A stretch of 64,000 bases of DNA from JAUIAI01 sp045106815 (GTDB lineage: Bacteria; Pseudomonadota; Gammaproteobacteria; Burkholderiales; Burkholderiaceae_E): NCBI GenBank assembly GCA_045106815.1, contig JBGCFG010000046.1, positions 1 to 64,000 on the forward strand. The letters run 5' to 3'. Position numbers and translations under genes: made by a program. Numbering within the stretch: position 1 is the stretch's first letter; every line of letters starts with the position of its first letter. Shown one piece after another: positions 16,303 through 24,537 of the stretch. The notes beneath the pieces are model-generated. The model was not told where the DNA came from. It made no database searches and worked only from the letters and a program-made list of their open reading frames with translations.

Positions 16303-17519
16303 TAGATAACAGCCTTTTCAATGAACGGGCGATTTGCCGGTAGGCGTTCATAGTTGAAGGGGCTCAGATCAAGCGTACGGTACTCGCCATAGGTTAGCCA
16401 TTCCGCAGTACCGCGCCCCATGGCCGGCGCCTGTTGCAAGCCATGACCCGAGAAACCATTGAGAAAAATGAAGTTACTCAACTCGGTATGCGGGCCCATG
16501 ATTGCATTTTGATCAAAGGTATTCATCGCGTAGTGCCCAGCCCACTCAGACTGTACCTTTACCGCCTCAAACTGTGGGATACGCGTGGCTAGTATCGGCC
16601 AGACGTGGCTCTCCCATAGCGAGAAGTCCATCACGTAGTCGTCATAATCAACCGCCGGGTCAATCTCGGTATGACCGCCGCACTGGTACGTACCGCCACC
16701 GTTTTCACGCACATGAATGCCTGACGGATCGATGGTCAGTGGCAGATCACGATCGAGTGGCTTGTCGGCCTTGAAGACCCATGAGAATCGCTTGCGCGGC
16801 TCAACCGGGACGTCAATACCCGCCATGCGGGCAGTCAGGGCAGCTCGTGGGCCCGACGCATTGACCACCTGCCCGCAGGCAATGACCTCACCAGACTTCA
16901 GCTGAATGCTCTCAACCCGTTCGCCTGCAGCATTGCGCTTTATGCTGACGACTTCATTTTCCAGGTACTCAACGCCGCGGTCACGAGAAGATCTGCGCCA
17001 CCAATCAAAAACTGCCCCCCCGTCCCAATAGCCTTCATCAACGAGATTGATAGAACCGAGCACGATATCGTCAAGGTTGTAGAACGAGTAAGCGGCCTTG
17101 ATTTGCTTTGGTGTCATGAGTTGGGTAGCGGCGCCAGCAGCATGCTGCACCGCCAGGCTCTCACGCAACACGTTTGCAAATGCCTCATTGTCGGCGAGGT
17201 ACAGATAGCCGAAAGAGCGAATCGACAACTCGGGAACTCGATCATCATTGCCCAAATAACGTCGAAAATTCTTAACAAAATCTGCCGCGAACTGGCTGAT
17301 GCGAACGTTCAATTCATTTGAAAACTGCTGACGCATGCAGCTATTGGTGTGACTCGTTGAACAAGCCTCATAGCTGGTGTCACGCTCAACGACGAGCACG
17401 CGGCCCTTGAAGTCTGAGTTATCACTCAGGAACCATGCTGTAGAAGCACCCATGATTGCGCCACCAATGATGACAACGTCATAGCTGCTTTGCTTGGGGG
17501 TTTCTGTTCTGCCCGCCAT
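16302..17519 (-). CDS. FAD-dependent oxidoreductase, DAO/sarcosine oxidase family
   Basis: A 405-residue flavoenzyme. The dinucleotide-binding motif VVIIGGAIMGASTAWFL is at residues 14-30, the ribityl/ERDTSYEACST segment follows, and the C-terminal FLNGFSGHGLQQAPAMGRGTAEWL is the family's second FAD-binding strand. It resembles FOXRED1-like and glycine/sarcosine oxidase-like proteins that oxidise secondary or N-methyl amines. It starts in a TAATG overlap with the HyuB fragment upstream and ends in a one-base overlap with the aminotransferase. No signal peptide is seen, so it acts in the cytoplasm. Confidence 0.9.
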   Translation of the reverse strand: MAGRTETPKQSSYDVVIIGGAIMGASTAWFLSDNSDFKGRVLVVERDTSYEACSTSHTNSCMRQQFSNELNVRISQFAADFVKNFRRYLGNDDRVPELSIRSFGYLYLADNEAFANVLRESLAVQHAAGAATQLMTPKQIKAAYSFYNLDDIVLGSINLVDEGYWDGGAVFDWWRRSSRDRGVEYLENEVVSIKRNAAGERVESIQLKSGEVIACGQVVNASGPRAALTARMAGIDVPVEPRKRFSWVFKADKPLDRDLPLTIDPSGIHVRENGGGTYQCGGHTEIDPAVDYDDYVMDFSLWESHVWPILATRIPQFEAVKVQSEWAGHYAMNTFDQNAIMGPHTELSNFIFLNGFSGHGLQQAPAMGRGTAEWLTYGEYRTLDLSPFNYERLPANRPFIEKAVI

Positions 17520-18379
17520 TAAAAGGTCTCTCCGTTCAGCGCAGCCTGCTTAACAGCTGCAATGTCCTGCTGACTCAAACCGTAGTCGCTTTTGGCTGAT
17601 TCAGCCGAGATATAGCCTCGCGCCAAATCACGCTTGACCAGCGCAATATCACGCGTCTTCGGATCTCCGTAGCCAGCGCCGCCCGGAAACGCCATCACGA
17701 CTTTACGGCCATGGGGCACAAACTGCTTCCCCTTGACCCGCATCGGCGTACCGTCATCCTGGGCAATCTGCGTCGGCGCACCATTACCCCCACCGCGTCG
17801 TCCGCGGGCTGGGTGCGCTCCCCGGTCGAACATGGCCTGCAGATCGAATTCGTGCCCTTCCATCGCGCCCACTTCCATATATTGCCCTAACCCGCCGCGC
17901 GTTCGACCAGCGCCGCCACTATCGGGTCGCAGTTCCTTGCGCCAGATAATCACCGGGCCGGCATGTTCGGTCGCCTCAATCGGCATGGTCATGACGCCAG
18001 ACGGAAACGCCGTGGCGCTAAGGCCATCGAGTTCCGGACGAGCACCAGCGCCACCCGAGTTAAAGCTGAGTACCTCCGAGCGTCGGGCGTGCGCCGGCGC
18101 CGGTGCATCAGTGCGCGGTCGCACTGACACATGAAAGTTGCACAAACTACCAGCACCCTCCGCCGGGACCAGGTCTGGCAGGATCTTATCTAGCGCGCCA
18201 TAAACGGTGTCAGGTACAAAGTGACCGATGACATGGCGTAGTGCAACCGGCGCCGGATGCAGCGCATTCAAAATGCAATTCTCCGGCGCGGCTATTTCAA
18301 ACGGTGCCAAAGAAGCATGGTAGCGCTTCGACCATGACCCTAATCGGCTGGGCGTCGGATGGTTTTCCGATCTACGCAC
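17519..18379 (-). pseudogene. hyuB: HyuB (hydantoinase/oxoprolinase subunit B), C-terminal fragment
   Basis: Only the last half of a HyuB-type ATP-dependent hydantoinase/oxoprolinase subunit is present. Recognisable parts run from FEIAAPENCILN through GGAGRTRGGLGQY and FPGGAGYGDP to the end. Complete HyuB proteins have more than 500 residues, while here family similarity starts at about residue 27 of an 286-codon frame. The preceding 26 codons, opening with a GTG, are antisense to a plus-strand YHYH-protein fragment. No HyuA gene is present. The break therefore lies near 18302. A fragment like this is unlikely to be active. It is in a TAATG overlap with the FAD oxidoreductase, showing it was once the leading gene of that operon. 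Confidence 0.85.
18302..18334. other. Breakpoint joining two truncated genes
   Basis: Minus-strand HyuB similarity ends at about 18302 and plus-strand YHYH-protein similarity begins at about 18334, so two unrelated genes have both lost their N-terminal halves at the same spot. No insertion sequence, direct repeat or attachment-like sequence is visible in the short interval. The join may be a deletion or inversion endpoint in the genome, or an assembly error. Confidence 0.7.
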
Positions 18380-18705
18380 GCTATGGCTATATCACCGCAT
18401 CTGACGCAAGTTCAGGGCTCAAACAGATTACAGGCAGCTATCGATTCGTGACGACAGTGAGTCCATCACGCCCAGATGTCGCTAGCTACCCATTGGGGTC
18501 ATTCGCGCAAGACTACGAGTATGTTGACGGTTCGGGTGATCTTGATGAATGCAATGGACGGACCGGCGTGACGCCTGAATTCCCTGAGGGTACCTACCAC
18601 TACTGCGCAACTGACACCTATCCATTCATGCCACGTTGCGTGAAAGGTGAAGTTGAAACTCGAGGTGGTCCGCCCCCAATCGGCAATGCGAGTCCAGCGC
18701 AATGA
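18334..18705 (+). pseudogene. YHYH domain-containing protein, C-terminal fragment
   Basis: The reading frame gives IGWASDGFPIYARYGY, then DLDECNGRTG and the hallmark TYHYCAT segment, the C-terminal part of YHYH proteins. These are exported proteins of unknown function, often found near copper or redox genes. The upstream half and any signal peptide are missing, since similarity starts right at the breakpoint with HyuB. An ATG at 18334 could start translation, but the product would stay cytoplasmic. The stop overlaps the next gene's start (ATGA), which shows it was the first gene of the HupE-like/two-component operon. Confidence 0.8.
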
Positions 18706-19832
18706 GAACCATCAGACGTCACATGCTCGGGCTGCTGTTTGGGCTGAGTCTTGTTAGCCTGCTGCCTGCCACAGCAGATGCGCACCTCATGTCAGCTCAA
18801 CGCGGCACCTTGAACTTCACCGGCAACAGTGCGTTCATGGTCGTTAGCCTGCCTGTCAGTGCCTTTGGCAACATAGATCTCAACGGTGAAAAACAGCTTT
18901 CGCGAGCTGAACTAACGCGTCACCGAACGGCCATTACATCGCTCATCGCACAGAACATCCGTCTGTTTGATCGAAACGGACAGCTTGAGCTGCAAGACAT
19001 CATGCTAGCCCTATCTGGCGGTGGACATGGCCATGTCAATTCGTCCAGTCACCTGACCATGATGGGTCGGTTTGCACTTGCCCAGAATCTAGACCAAGAA
19101 CTAGACCAAGGTTTTAGCTTCGCGATCTCGCTGTTTGGTGATACCCCAGTAGAGCAGTCATACGCGATTACGGCATCTAGAAGTGAACGCCGCGAGCGCC
19201 ATCGTTTAGAGCTCACCGCCAAAAAACCAGCCGCCGTTCTGTTTCCACCCCAGGCCAGCGTATTCAGTCAATCTCTCACTGACGGTGTTATTCACATGAC
19301 GGGAGGACTTAATCACTTAGTTTTCTTGTTAGTTGTGATTGCCGGAAGCATCGGCTTGCGGCAAATCTTGCTCGTGCTCACTGCCTTCACAATCGGCCAC
19401 ACAATGACGCTGACCTTGAGCGTTTTCGGCTGGATAAACCTGCCATCCATAGTCGTCGGACCTGCGATAGCCATGACGATTCTCGCGATGGGGTTCTTTG
19501 ACTGGCATACAAAAGCCGCCAAAAAACAAATGCCTTCTTGGCGGATAGGCCTCGTCTTTAGCTGTGCCCTCATTCATGGACTCGGGCTTGCATCAGGCTT
19601 CAAAGCTGTCAGCTTGCAAACCAACGATCTGCTGATCAGCCTCATAGGATTTAGCTTGGGGATTGAACTCGCCCAGGTAGCAGTCCTGGCACTCGTAGGG
19701 TCCGCGATGCACATTCTGGCATTATTGCCCAGTAGGCAGAACGCATTCACCTTGTCAGCAAGAGTATCGTCGCTTTCGGCTATGACGCTAGGTAGTTTCT
19801 GGCTCGTCGCAAGCGTTGTCGAGCTGGGGTGA
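18702..19832 (+). CDS. HupE/UreJ-like membrane protein
   Basis: A 376-residue protein with a Sec signal peptide (GLLFGLSLVSLLPATADA), an exported N-terminal domain of about 165 residues, and then at least six hydrophobic helices. The motif GLNHLVFLLVVIAG followed by TAFTIGHTMTLTLSVFG is the HupE/UreJ_2 signature with conserved histidines in the membrane. Members are proposed to handle nickel or other metals, but the long periplasmic domain form is uncharacterised. It is coupled to the YHYH fragment upstream and overlaps the histidine kinase start region downstream. Together they look like a metal- or redox-responsive envelope operon. Confidence 0.8.
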   Translation: MRTIRRHMLGLLFGLSLVSLLPATADAHLMSAQRGTLNFTGNSAFMVVSLPVSAFGNIDLNGEKQLSRAELTRHRTAITSLIAQNIRLFDRNGQLELQDIMLALSGGGHGHVNSSSHLTMMGRFALAQNLDQELDQGFSFAISLFGDTPVEQSYAITASRSERRERHRLELTAKKPAAVLFPPQASVFSQSLTDGVIHMTGGLNHLVFLLVVIAGSIGLRQILLVLTAFTIGHTMTLTLSVFGWINLPSIVVGPAIAMTILAMGFFDWHTKAAKKQMPSWRIGLVFSCALIHGLGLASGFKAVSLQTNDLLISLIGFSLGIELAQVAVLALVGSAMHILALLPSRQNAFTLSARVSSLSAMTLGSFWLVASVVELG

Positions 19833-21336
19833 ATCATGCCCTGATGCGGGAGTCCTCATCAAAATCTTTCAGAAAGTTCTTCTGGCGCAAATGCTGCTCG
19901 GTCTCGTCACGATCGGCGCGATGGCTATTGTCGTCCAGCTAAACTTGAACCGCGGCTTTCTCGACTATGTCAATCAAAGCTATCGGGACCGGCTTGACGC
20001 GCTAGCTGTCACCATCGGCGAACGATTTCAACAAGCCGGATCCTGGCAGTTTGTTCGGAACCGCAGAGTGTGGATCGAACTGACTGGGGGCCCATCGGGC
20101 GGCGCGCCGAGTCGCCGCCCGCCACCTAATCGGCCACCGCCTCCTCATTCACACCCAGGCAATGACGGCGCAGGCAAGCCCCCTCGGCCAGGTCCGCGCC
20201 CGGGCAAGCAGAGACCTGACCGCCCTCCGCCCCCCGGGACGCTTGGATTTGGACCACGCGTGAGTCTATTTAACGCGAGCAATCAGCAACTGGCCGGGCG
20301 TCCATTATCAACCGGGGCGAATATCTATCGCTCGCCCGTGGTTTCTGATGGCGCTCAGGTCGGCACCCTCGCAATTTCTTTACCAAAGGCTCTCTCAGGT
20401 AATCGCGACCTGAACTTTCTACAGCAGCAATATCAAGATCTGATGATGATCGCGTTAGCCGTTCTTGTGCTCGCAGGTGGAGTCGCCTGGTGGTTGGCGC
20501 TGAGCCTGACACGGCCATTAATGCAAACCGTCAGCGCGGTGCGGAAATTGGCCGAAGGCGACTATAGCGGTCAACTTGACTCTCAACGGCGCGATGAGAT
20601 TGGCTCACTGTCGCGCGATATTGATGCACTCAGTCGAACGCTTCACGAGAATCAACGCTCTCGCCAGCGCTGGGTCTCCGATATCTCGCACGAATTGCGC
20701 ACGCCGCTCGCTATCATTCGCGGGGAACTAGAGGCTATTCGGGATGGTGTCCGAGCGCCAACTAAGGGGGCTATTGATTCATTACACGATGAAGCCATTC
20801 GACTAGGCCAACTCATTGATGACCTGCGTGAACTCGCCATTGCGGATAGAGGTGCGCTGAGCTATTCAATGAAGCCGGTGAACCTGGGTGAACTCGTAGG
20901 GCAGATCTGTGAGGCGTTTACCGCGCGCTTCCAGCAGGCAAGCTTACATTTGATTCATGACTCATCCACCGCGACCGGCCCGACCGTCATGGGAGATGCT
21001 CGCAGGCTCACCCAGCTTTTGGGCAACCTGCTCGAGAACAGCCTGCGATACACTGATGCGGGCGGCAGTGTTGAAGTCCGTGTTGGGCAGTCAACGGACA
21101 CAGCGATCATCACCGTGAGTGACTCTGCACCGGGAGTCTCTGAAGCTGAATACGAACGCCTATTTGAGCGCCTGTACCGAGTGGAATCGTCGAGAAGCCG
21201 CGCATCGGGTGGCAGTGGTCTTGGCTTATCCATTTGCAAGAGTATTGCGCAAGCGCACGATGGCTCCATCAATGCCGGACCGGCGAGTGCGGGTGGGCTG
21301 ATGATCACGCTAACGATCCCTCTGGCTAAGCTATGA
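19816..21336 (+). CDS. Sensor histidine kinase (BaeS/CpxA-like) with Pro-rich sensor domain
   Basis: About 506 residues. Transmembrane helix 1 lies near residues 17-42, a periplasmic domain follows, helix 2 is near 208-232, then HAMP (LTRPLMQTVSAVRKLAEGDY), the dimerisation/phosphoacceptor box DISHELRTPLAIIRGE and the ATPase boxes NLLENSLRYTDAGG and GSGLGLSICKS. All catalytic residues are present. The periplasmic domain holds an unusual Pro/Arg/Gly/His-rich stretch at about residues 92-142. The start is uncertain: TTG at 19816 overlaps the previous stop, and the first in-frame ATG at 19891 would shorten helix 1. The response regulator gene is coupled by ATGA. Confidence 0.9.
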   Translation: MSSWGESCPDAGVLIKIFQKVLLAQMLLGLVTIGAMAIVVQLNLNRGFLDYVNQSYRDRLDALAVTIGERFQQAGSWQFVRNRRVWIELTGGPSGGAPSRRPPPNRPPPPHSHPGNDGAGKPPRPGPRPGKQRPDRPPPPGTLGFGPRVSLFNASNQQLAGRPLSTGANIYRSPVVSDGAQVGTLAISLPKALSGNRDLNFLQQQYQDLMMIALAVLVLAGGVAWWLALSLTRPLMQTVSAVRKLAEGDYSGQLDSQRRDEIGSLSRDIDALSRTLHENQRSRQRWVSDISHELRTPLAIIRGELEAIRDGVRAPTKGAIDSLHDEAIRLGQLIDDLRELAIADRGALSYSMKPVNLGELVGQICEAFTARFQQASLHLIHDSSTATGPTVMGDARRLTQLLGNLLENSLRYTDAGGSVEVRVGQSTDTAIITVSDSAPGVSEAEYERLFERLYRVESSRSRASGGSGLGLSICKSIAQAHDGSINAGPASAGGLMITLTIPLAKL

Positions 21337-22046
21337 CCGACGCCCGAAATCCACAGCCAAAAGTCATATTGATTGCCGAAGACGAGCCGAAAATTGCGAG
21401 CTTGTTAGTCGATTACCTCCACCAGGGTGGGTATGAAACTATCTGGTGCGACCAAGGTCCCGATGCGCTGCAGGCAACGAAGACCGAGCAAATTGACTTG
21501 ATTCTGCTCGACTTGATGCTGCCCGGCATGGATGGGTTGACCATTTGTAGAGAAGTGCGTCGCGTTTCCGAGATTCCTATCATTATGATCACAGCGAAAG
21601 TTGAAGAAGTGGACAGATTGCTAGGGCTCGAACTCGGCGCAGACGACTACCTCTGTAAACCATTCAGTCCAAGGGAAGTTGTTGCGCGCGTCAAGGCAGT
21701 GTTACGACGAGTGGCCTCAACGCGGGCGAACGGCGCAGTTCGGACGATCGATCAATTAACAATAGATCGGGAGCGAATGGTCGCCACCTTTTGCGGCCAG
21801 CGCCTCCAATTAACGCCGAGCGAGTTCGAGATTCTGGCAGCGCTTGCTGCCCTGCCAGGTGTCATCTTCAGCCGGAATCAACTATTAGATCGACTTCGCG
21901 AAGGGCAATTCGACATCAGCGATCGCGCAATAGACAGCCACATTAAGAATTTGAGAAGAAAGTGTGCTGGAGCCAACCCCGACCGATTGCTTATTCACTC
22001 GGTATATGGCGCTGGTTACAAGCTTGAGGACGTTGAAAACGACTAG
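21333..22046 (+). CDS. OmpR/PhoB-family response regulator
   Basis: A 237-residue regulator. The receiver domain has the acidic pair in IAEDEPKI, the phospho-accepting Asp in LILLDLMLPGMDG, the Thr in MITAK and the Lys in YLCKPFSP. The DNA-binding domain has the winged-helix pattern LTPSEFEILAAL, RAIDSHIKNLRRK and VYGAGYKL. It is the partner of the kinase encoded upstream and resembles BaeR. It presumably controls its own operon and perhaps the small exported protein and the peroxidase nearby. Its coding region ends facing a convergent gene, with an inverted repeat between them. Confidence 0.94.
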   Translation: MTDARNPQPKVILIAEDEPKIASLLVDYLHQGGYETIWCDQGPDALQATKTEQIDLILLDLMLPGMDGLTICREVRRVSEIPIIMITAKVEEVDRLLGLELGADDYLCKPFSPREVVARVKAVLRRVASTRANGAVRTIDQLTIDRERMVATFCGQRLQLTPSEFEILAALAALPGVIFSRNQLLDRLREGQFDISDRAIDSHIKNLRRKCAGANPDRLLIHSVYGAGYKLEDVEND

Positions 22047-22058
22047 TGCCAAAAACGC

Positions 22059-22092
22059 GGTCTTTTGGATGTCGGTGTTCAACCAAAAGACC
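22059..22092. terminator. Inverted repeat between convergent genes, possible bidirectional terminator
   Basis: GGTCTTTTGG at 22059-22068 pairs perfectly with CCAAAAGACC at 22083-22092 across a 14-base loop. It lies between the stop of the response regulator and the stop of the convergent small-protein gene. There is no long T-run after either arm, so Rho-independent termination is likely but not certain. Confidence 0.45.
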
Positions 22093-22101
22093 ACTGACAG
22101 A

Positions 22102-22404
22102 CTAGTTTCGAGAAGCCTTTTCCGAGTCGCTACGAGTACCACGCTTTGGCACATTCGCAGGGCGACAGGCAAGTGGCTTGTTGGCTGGCGCCCAGCAGCT
22201 ACCACTAACCGAACCGCGCCGGCCTGAAAAGCTACATTGATCGCCCGCGCTTGAAGCCTGACACGCTGCAAGTGCTTCTGCGGGAGGACTACCACGATGA
22301 CTATGCTTGGGCTGTGCTGACGCGGGAAGACTGGTCAGCGCCAGGGCAACTGCAGCAAGCGCAGCGAAGCCATACTGAGTTAAAGAAGTTGAATTCACCT
22401 GCAT
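22102..22404 (-). CDS. Small exported protein with conserved Cys residues
   Basis: A 100-residue product with a clear signal peptide (FAALAAVALALTSLPASAQ) and a mature part of about 70 residues that is basic and carries four Cys: ACQASSAGDQCSFSG and GSCWAPANKPLACRP. I recognise this as the type of short Cys-containing periplasmic protein that often lies beside YHYH/HupE-type and two-component genes, but I know no function for it. The Cys pairs could form disulfides or bind metal. It is convergent with the response regulator. Confidence 0.7.
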   Translation of the reverse strand: MQVNSTSLTQYGFAALAAVALALTSLPASAQPKHSHRGSPPAEALAACQASSAGDQCSFSGRRGSVSGSCWAPANKPLACRPANVPKRGTRSDSEKASRN

Positions 22405-22641
22405 CTTTCTGCTCCATAAAGTCTGGGCTCGTGCCCGAAGAAGACCATTATGGCGAGCGAATGTGGAGAAACAACGGCGACTGACATCAATATCTCGTGA
22501 GTGTCCGAAGCGTTCTCTGGCAATTGCTTACTTTCTTGTCACTGCCCGCAAACAGTCTCCGCATAGTGTCCACATTTGATCCCTAGGATGGCCGCTCACT
22601 CAGAACGCGATCACGACAACTCAAACAAATCAAGGGATCCT

Positions 22642-24297
22642 ATGCCTACTCCGAACCGATCTTTGGTCACAATGGCTATCTCCGCAGTTGCGACTGCAGT
22701 CTTTGTTCACGCAGCACAAGCCGACACCGTAAGGTCTAAATTCCCCGCTAAGGCGAACACGAAGTCTTCAACATTCTCAAGAATGTTTCCCAACCTGCCC
22801 CCTTACACAGAACAGACTGACCAAGGCCGCGAGCTCGCCGCTCAGCTAGGCGCAGCGGGTGGGCCACTAGATGCTGCTGACAACCTGACTGACCCTTTGC
22901 AATCAATCATCAATCAACCGGTCTTTAGCCCTAACAACGGGGACAATGCGAGTATGACCGCTGGCGTCACCTTCATTGGCCAATTCCTAGACCACGACAT
23001 TACGTTTGATCGTCGATCACAGATTGCGGCACTCGCCGATCCAGAAAAAACCGCAAACTTTCGCTCAGCTGCGTTTGATCTGGATAGTCTTTATGGGGAA
23101 GGTCCTCAGCAGTCACCCGAACTTTACGACCAGACCGGCCCAACCGTCAAAATGCGTGTTGAGGCGATTCCTGGGTCAGAGAATGTGTCACGCGGTGGCG
23201 CCACCCGCTACGACGTGCCGCGGGACACTCTGGGCAATGCGATCATCGGCGACAGCCGCAACGATGAGCATGTCATCTTGTCGCAGTTTCATCTTGCCAT
23301 GCTACGGTTTCACAACACAGTGACTGATCGCCTGCAGACGCTCGATACGAACCAGACTCGTTCGCCCCGCGAATTGTTCAGCGAAGCGCAACGAATTGTG
23401 CGCTGGCACTACCAATGGATTATTCTGAACGAGTTCTTACCGTTGACAATTGGCCAGGAGCGCGTAAATGAAATTTTGCAGCAAGGACCACGCTTTTTTC
23501 AGACACCAACTGCTTCAGGTAACGGTGCCCGAGGTCGATCTGGCCGCGGCCAAAACGGTGGCCGCTCCCAGGCGCAGCAAACAAGCCCGCAGTTACCCAT
23601 CGAGTTCTCGGTAGCTGCTTATCGCTTTGGACACTCGCAAGTTCGTCCGAGTTACCGCCTTAATTTTGGCGCGGACGATGACTCACAAGTATTTGCCTTT
23701 GTTCTCGATAACCGGGTCGACCCAAATGCGACTGACCCAGACGATTTACGAGGTGGCAAGCGTGCGCCCCGTCGCTTTGTCGACTGGCAAACATTCTTTG
23801 ACTTTGGCGACGGCAGTGTTCGAAATAACAAGCTGATCGATATCAAGATCTCGTCTAACCTTTTTGATCTTCCTGGCTCGAACGTGCCCGCACCTGGCTT
23901 GCCAACCGACGGAGTTGTGTCACTGGCATCGCGCAACCTGATCCGACACCTGAACTTCGGCCTGCCATCAGGTCAATCGGTTGCGCAAACGATGGGCCTA
24001 CCCTCACTCTCTGAGCTAGACTTGAATGAACTCGCTCCGTTCGGAATGGCGCAAAGTACGCCGCTTTGGGTCTACATCCTCAAAGAGGCAGAGATCATGG
24101 AAGGGGGCACCCGCTTGGGGCCAGTCGGCGCGCGCATTGTTGGCGAAGTTTTTATCGGTCTGTTGCAGGCCGACCAAGAGGCATACCTCGCTGCCTCACC
24201 TAACTGGCGCCCGACATTACCATCAGCATCCGGTGAAGGCCAGTTCACGATTGTGGATTTGCTCAATCTTGCGGATGTTGTGCCACCGCTGGAATAG
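22642..24297 (+). CDS. Exported haem peroxidase (animal peroxidase family)
   Basis: A 551-residue protein. The ATG at 22642 has an AAGGGA site seven bases upstream and is followed by a signal peptide ending AAQADT. An in-frame upstream start at 22576 would spoil the signal. The distal motif GQFLDHDITFD and the proximal-histidine motif AYRFGHSQVRPSY of animal-type haem peroxidases are both present, as is the ILSQFHLAMLRFHN helix. It would oxidise substrates with peroxide in the periplasm or outside the cell. A Gly/Arg/Gln/Ser-rich insertion (about residues 294-315) sits just before the proximal helix. Two-component genes lie on both sides. Confidence 0.9.
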   Translation: MPTPNRSLVTMAISAVATAVFVHAAQADTVRSKFPAKANTKSSTFSRMFPNLPPYTEQTDQGRELAAQLGAAGGPLDAADNLTDPLQSIINQPVFSPNNGDNASMTAGVTFIGQFLDHDITFDRRSQIAALADPEKTANFRSAAFDLDSLYGEGPQQSPELYDQTGPTVKMRVEAIPGSENVSRGGATRYDVPRDTLGNAIIGDSRNDEHVILSQFHLAMLRFHNTVTDRLQTLDTNQTRSPRELFSEAQRIVRWHYQWIILNEFLPLTIGQERVNEILQQGPRFFQTPTASGNGARGRSGRGQNGGRSQAQQTSPQLPIEFSVAAYRFGHSQVRPSYRLNFGADDDSQVFAFVLDNRVDPNATDPDDLRGGKRAPRRFVDWQTFFDFGDGSVRNNKLIDIKISSNLFDLPGSNVPAPGLPTDGVVSLASRNLIRHLNFGLPSGQSVAQTMGLPSLSELDLNELAPFGMAQSTPLWVYILKEAEIMEGGTRLGPVGARIVGEVFIGLLQADQEAYLAASPNWRPTLPSASGEGQFTIVDLLNLADVVPPLE

Positions 24298-24312
24298 AGT
24301 CTTCTCAGCTCT

Positions 24313-24354
24313 GCAGTGCACTGCCACTATAGTTGGTTGTTGTCGTGGTGGCAG
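24313..24354. other. Palindrome and hairpin downstream of the peroxidase gene
   Basis: A perfect 12-base palindrome GCAGTGCACTGC lies at 24313-24324, 15 bases after the peroxidase stop. The arm CTGCCAC (24321-24327) can also pair with GTGGCAG (24348-24354). No T-run follows, so whether this is a terminator or a protein site is open. The rest of the 240-bp gap shows no gene. Confidence 0.3.
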
Positions 24355-24537
24355 CGTGCAATTTCTTGATGCCATTGACATTGCCGGTCAAGAAACCGAC
24401 TCGAGATCGGTATGTAGGGGCCTGATGCCTGAACTTGTCGCGACGCATTCACTGACAAGTAAATCAGCCGATTGACCGATTCGTGTTCGAGGAGTGTCGA
24501 ATAGACTCCAGCATATTCAACACTCACAGCATAACGA

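Noticed and set aside
18241..18333. Start of the YHYH protein at an in-frame upstream codon at 18241
   Set aside because: Those 31 codons are antisense to HyuB coding sequence and show no YHYH similarity; they arise only because the frame stays open across the junction.
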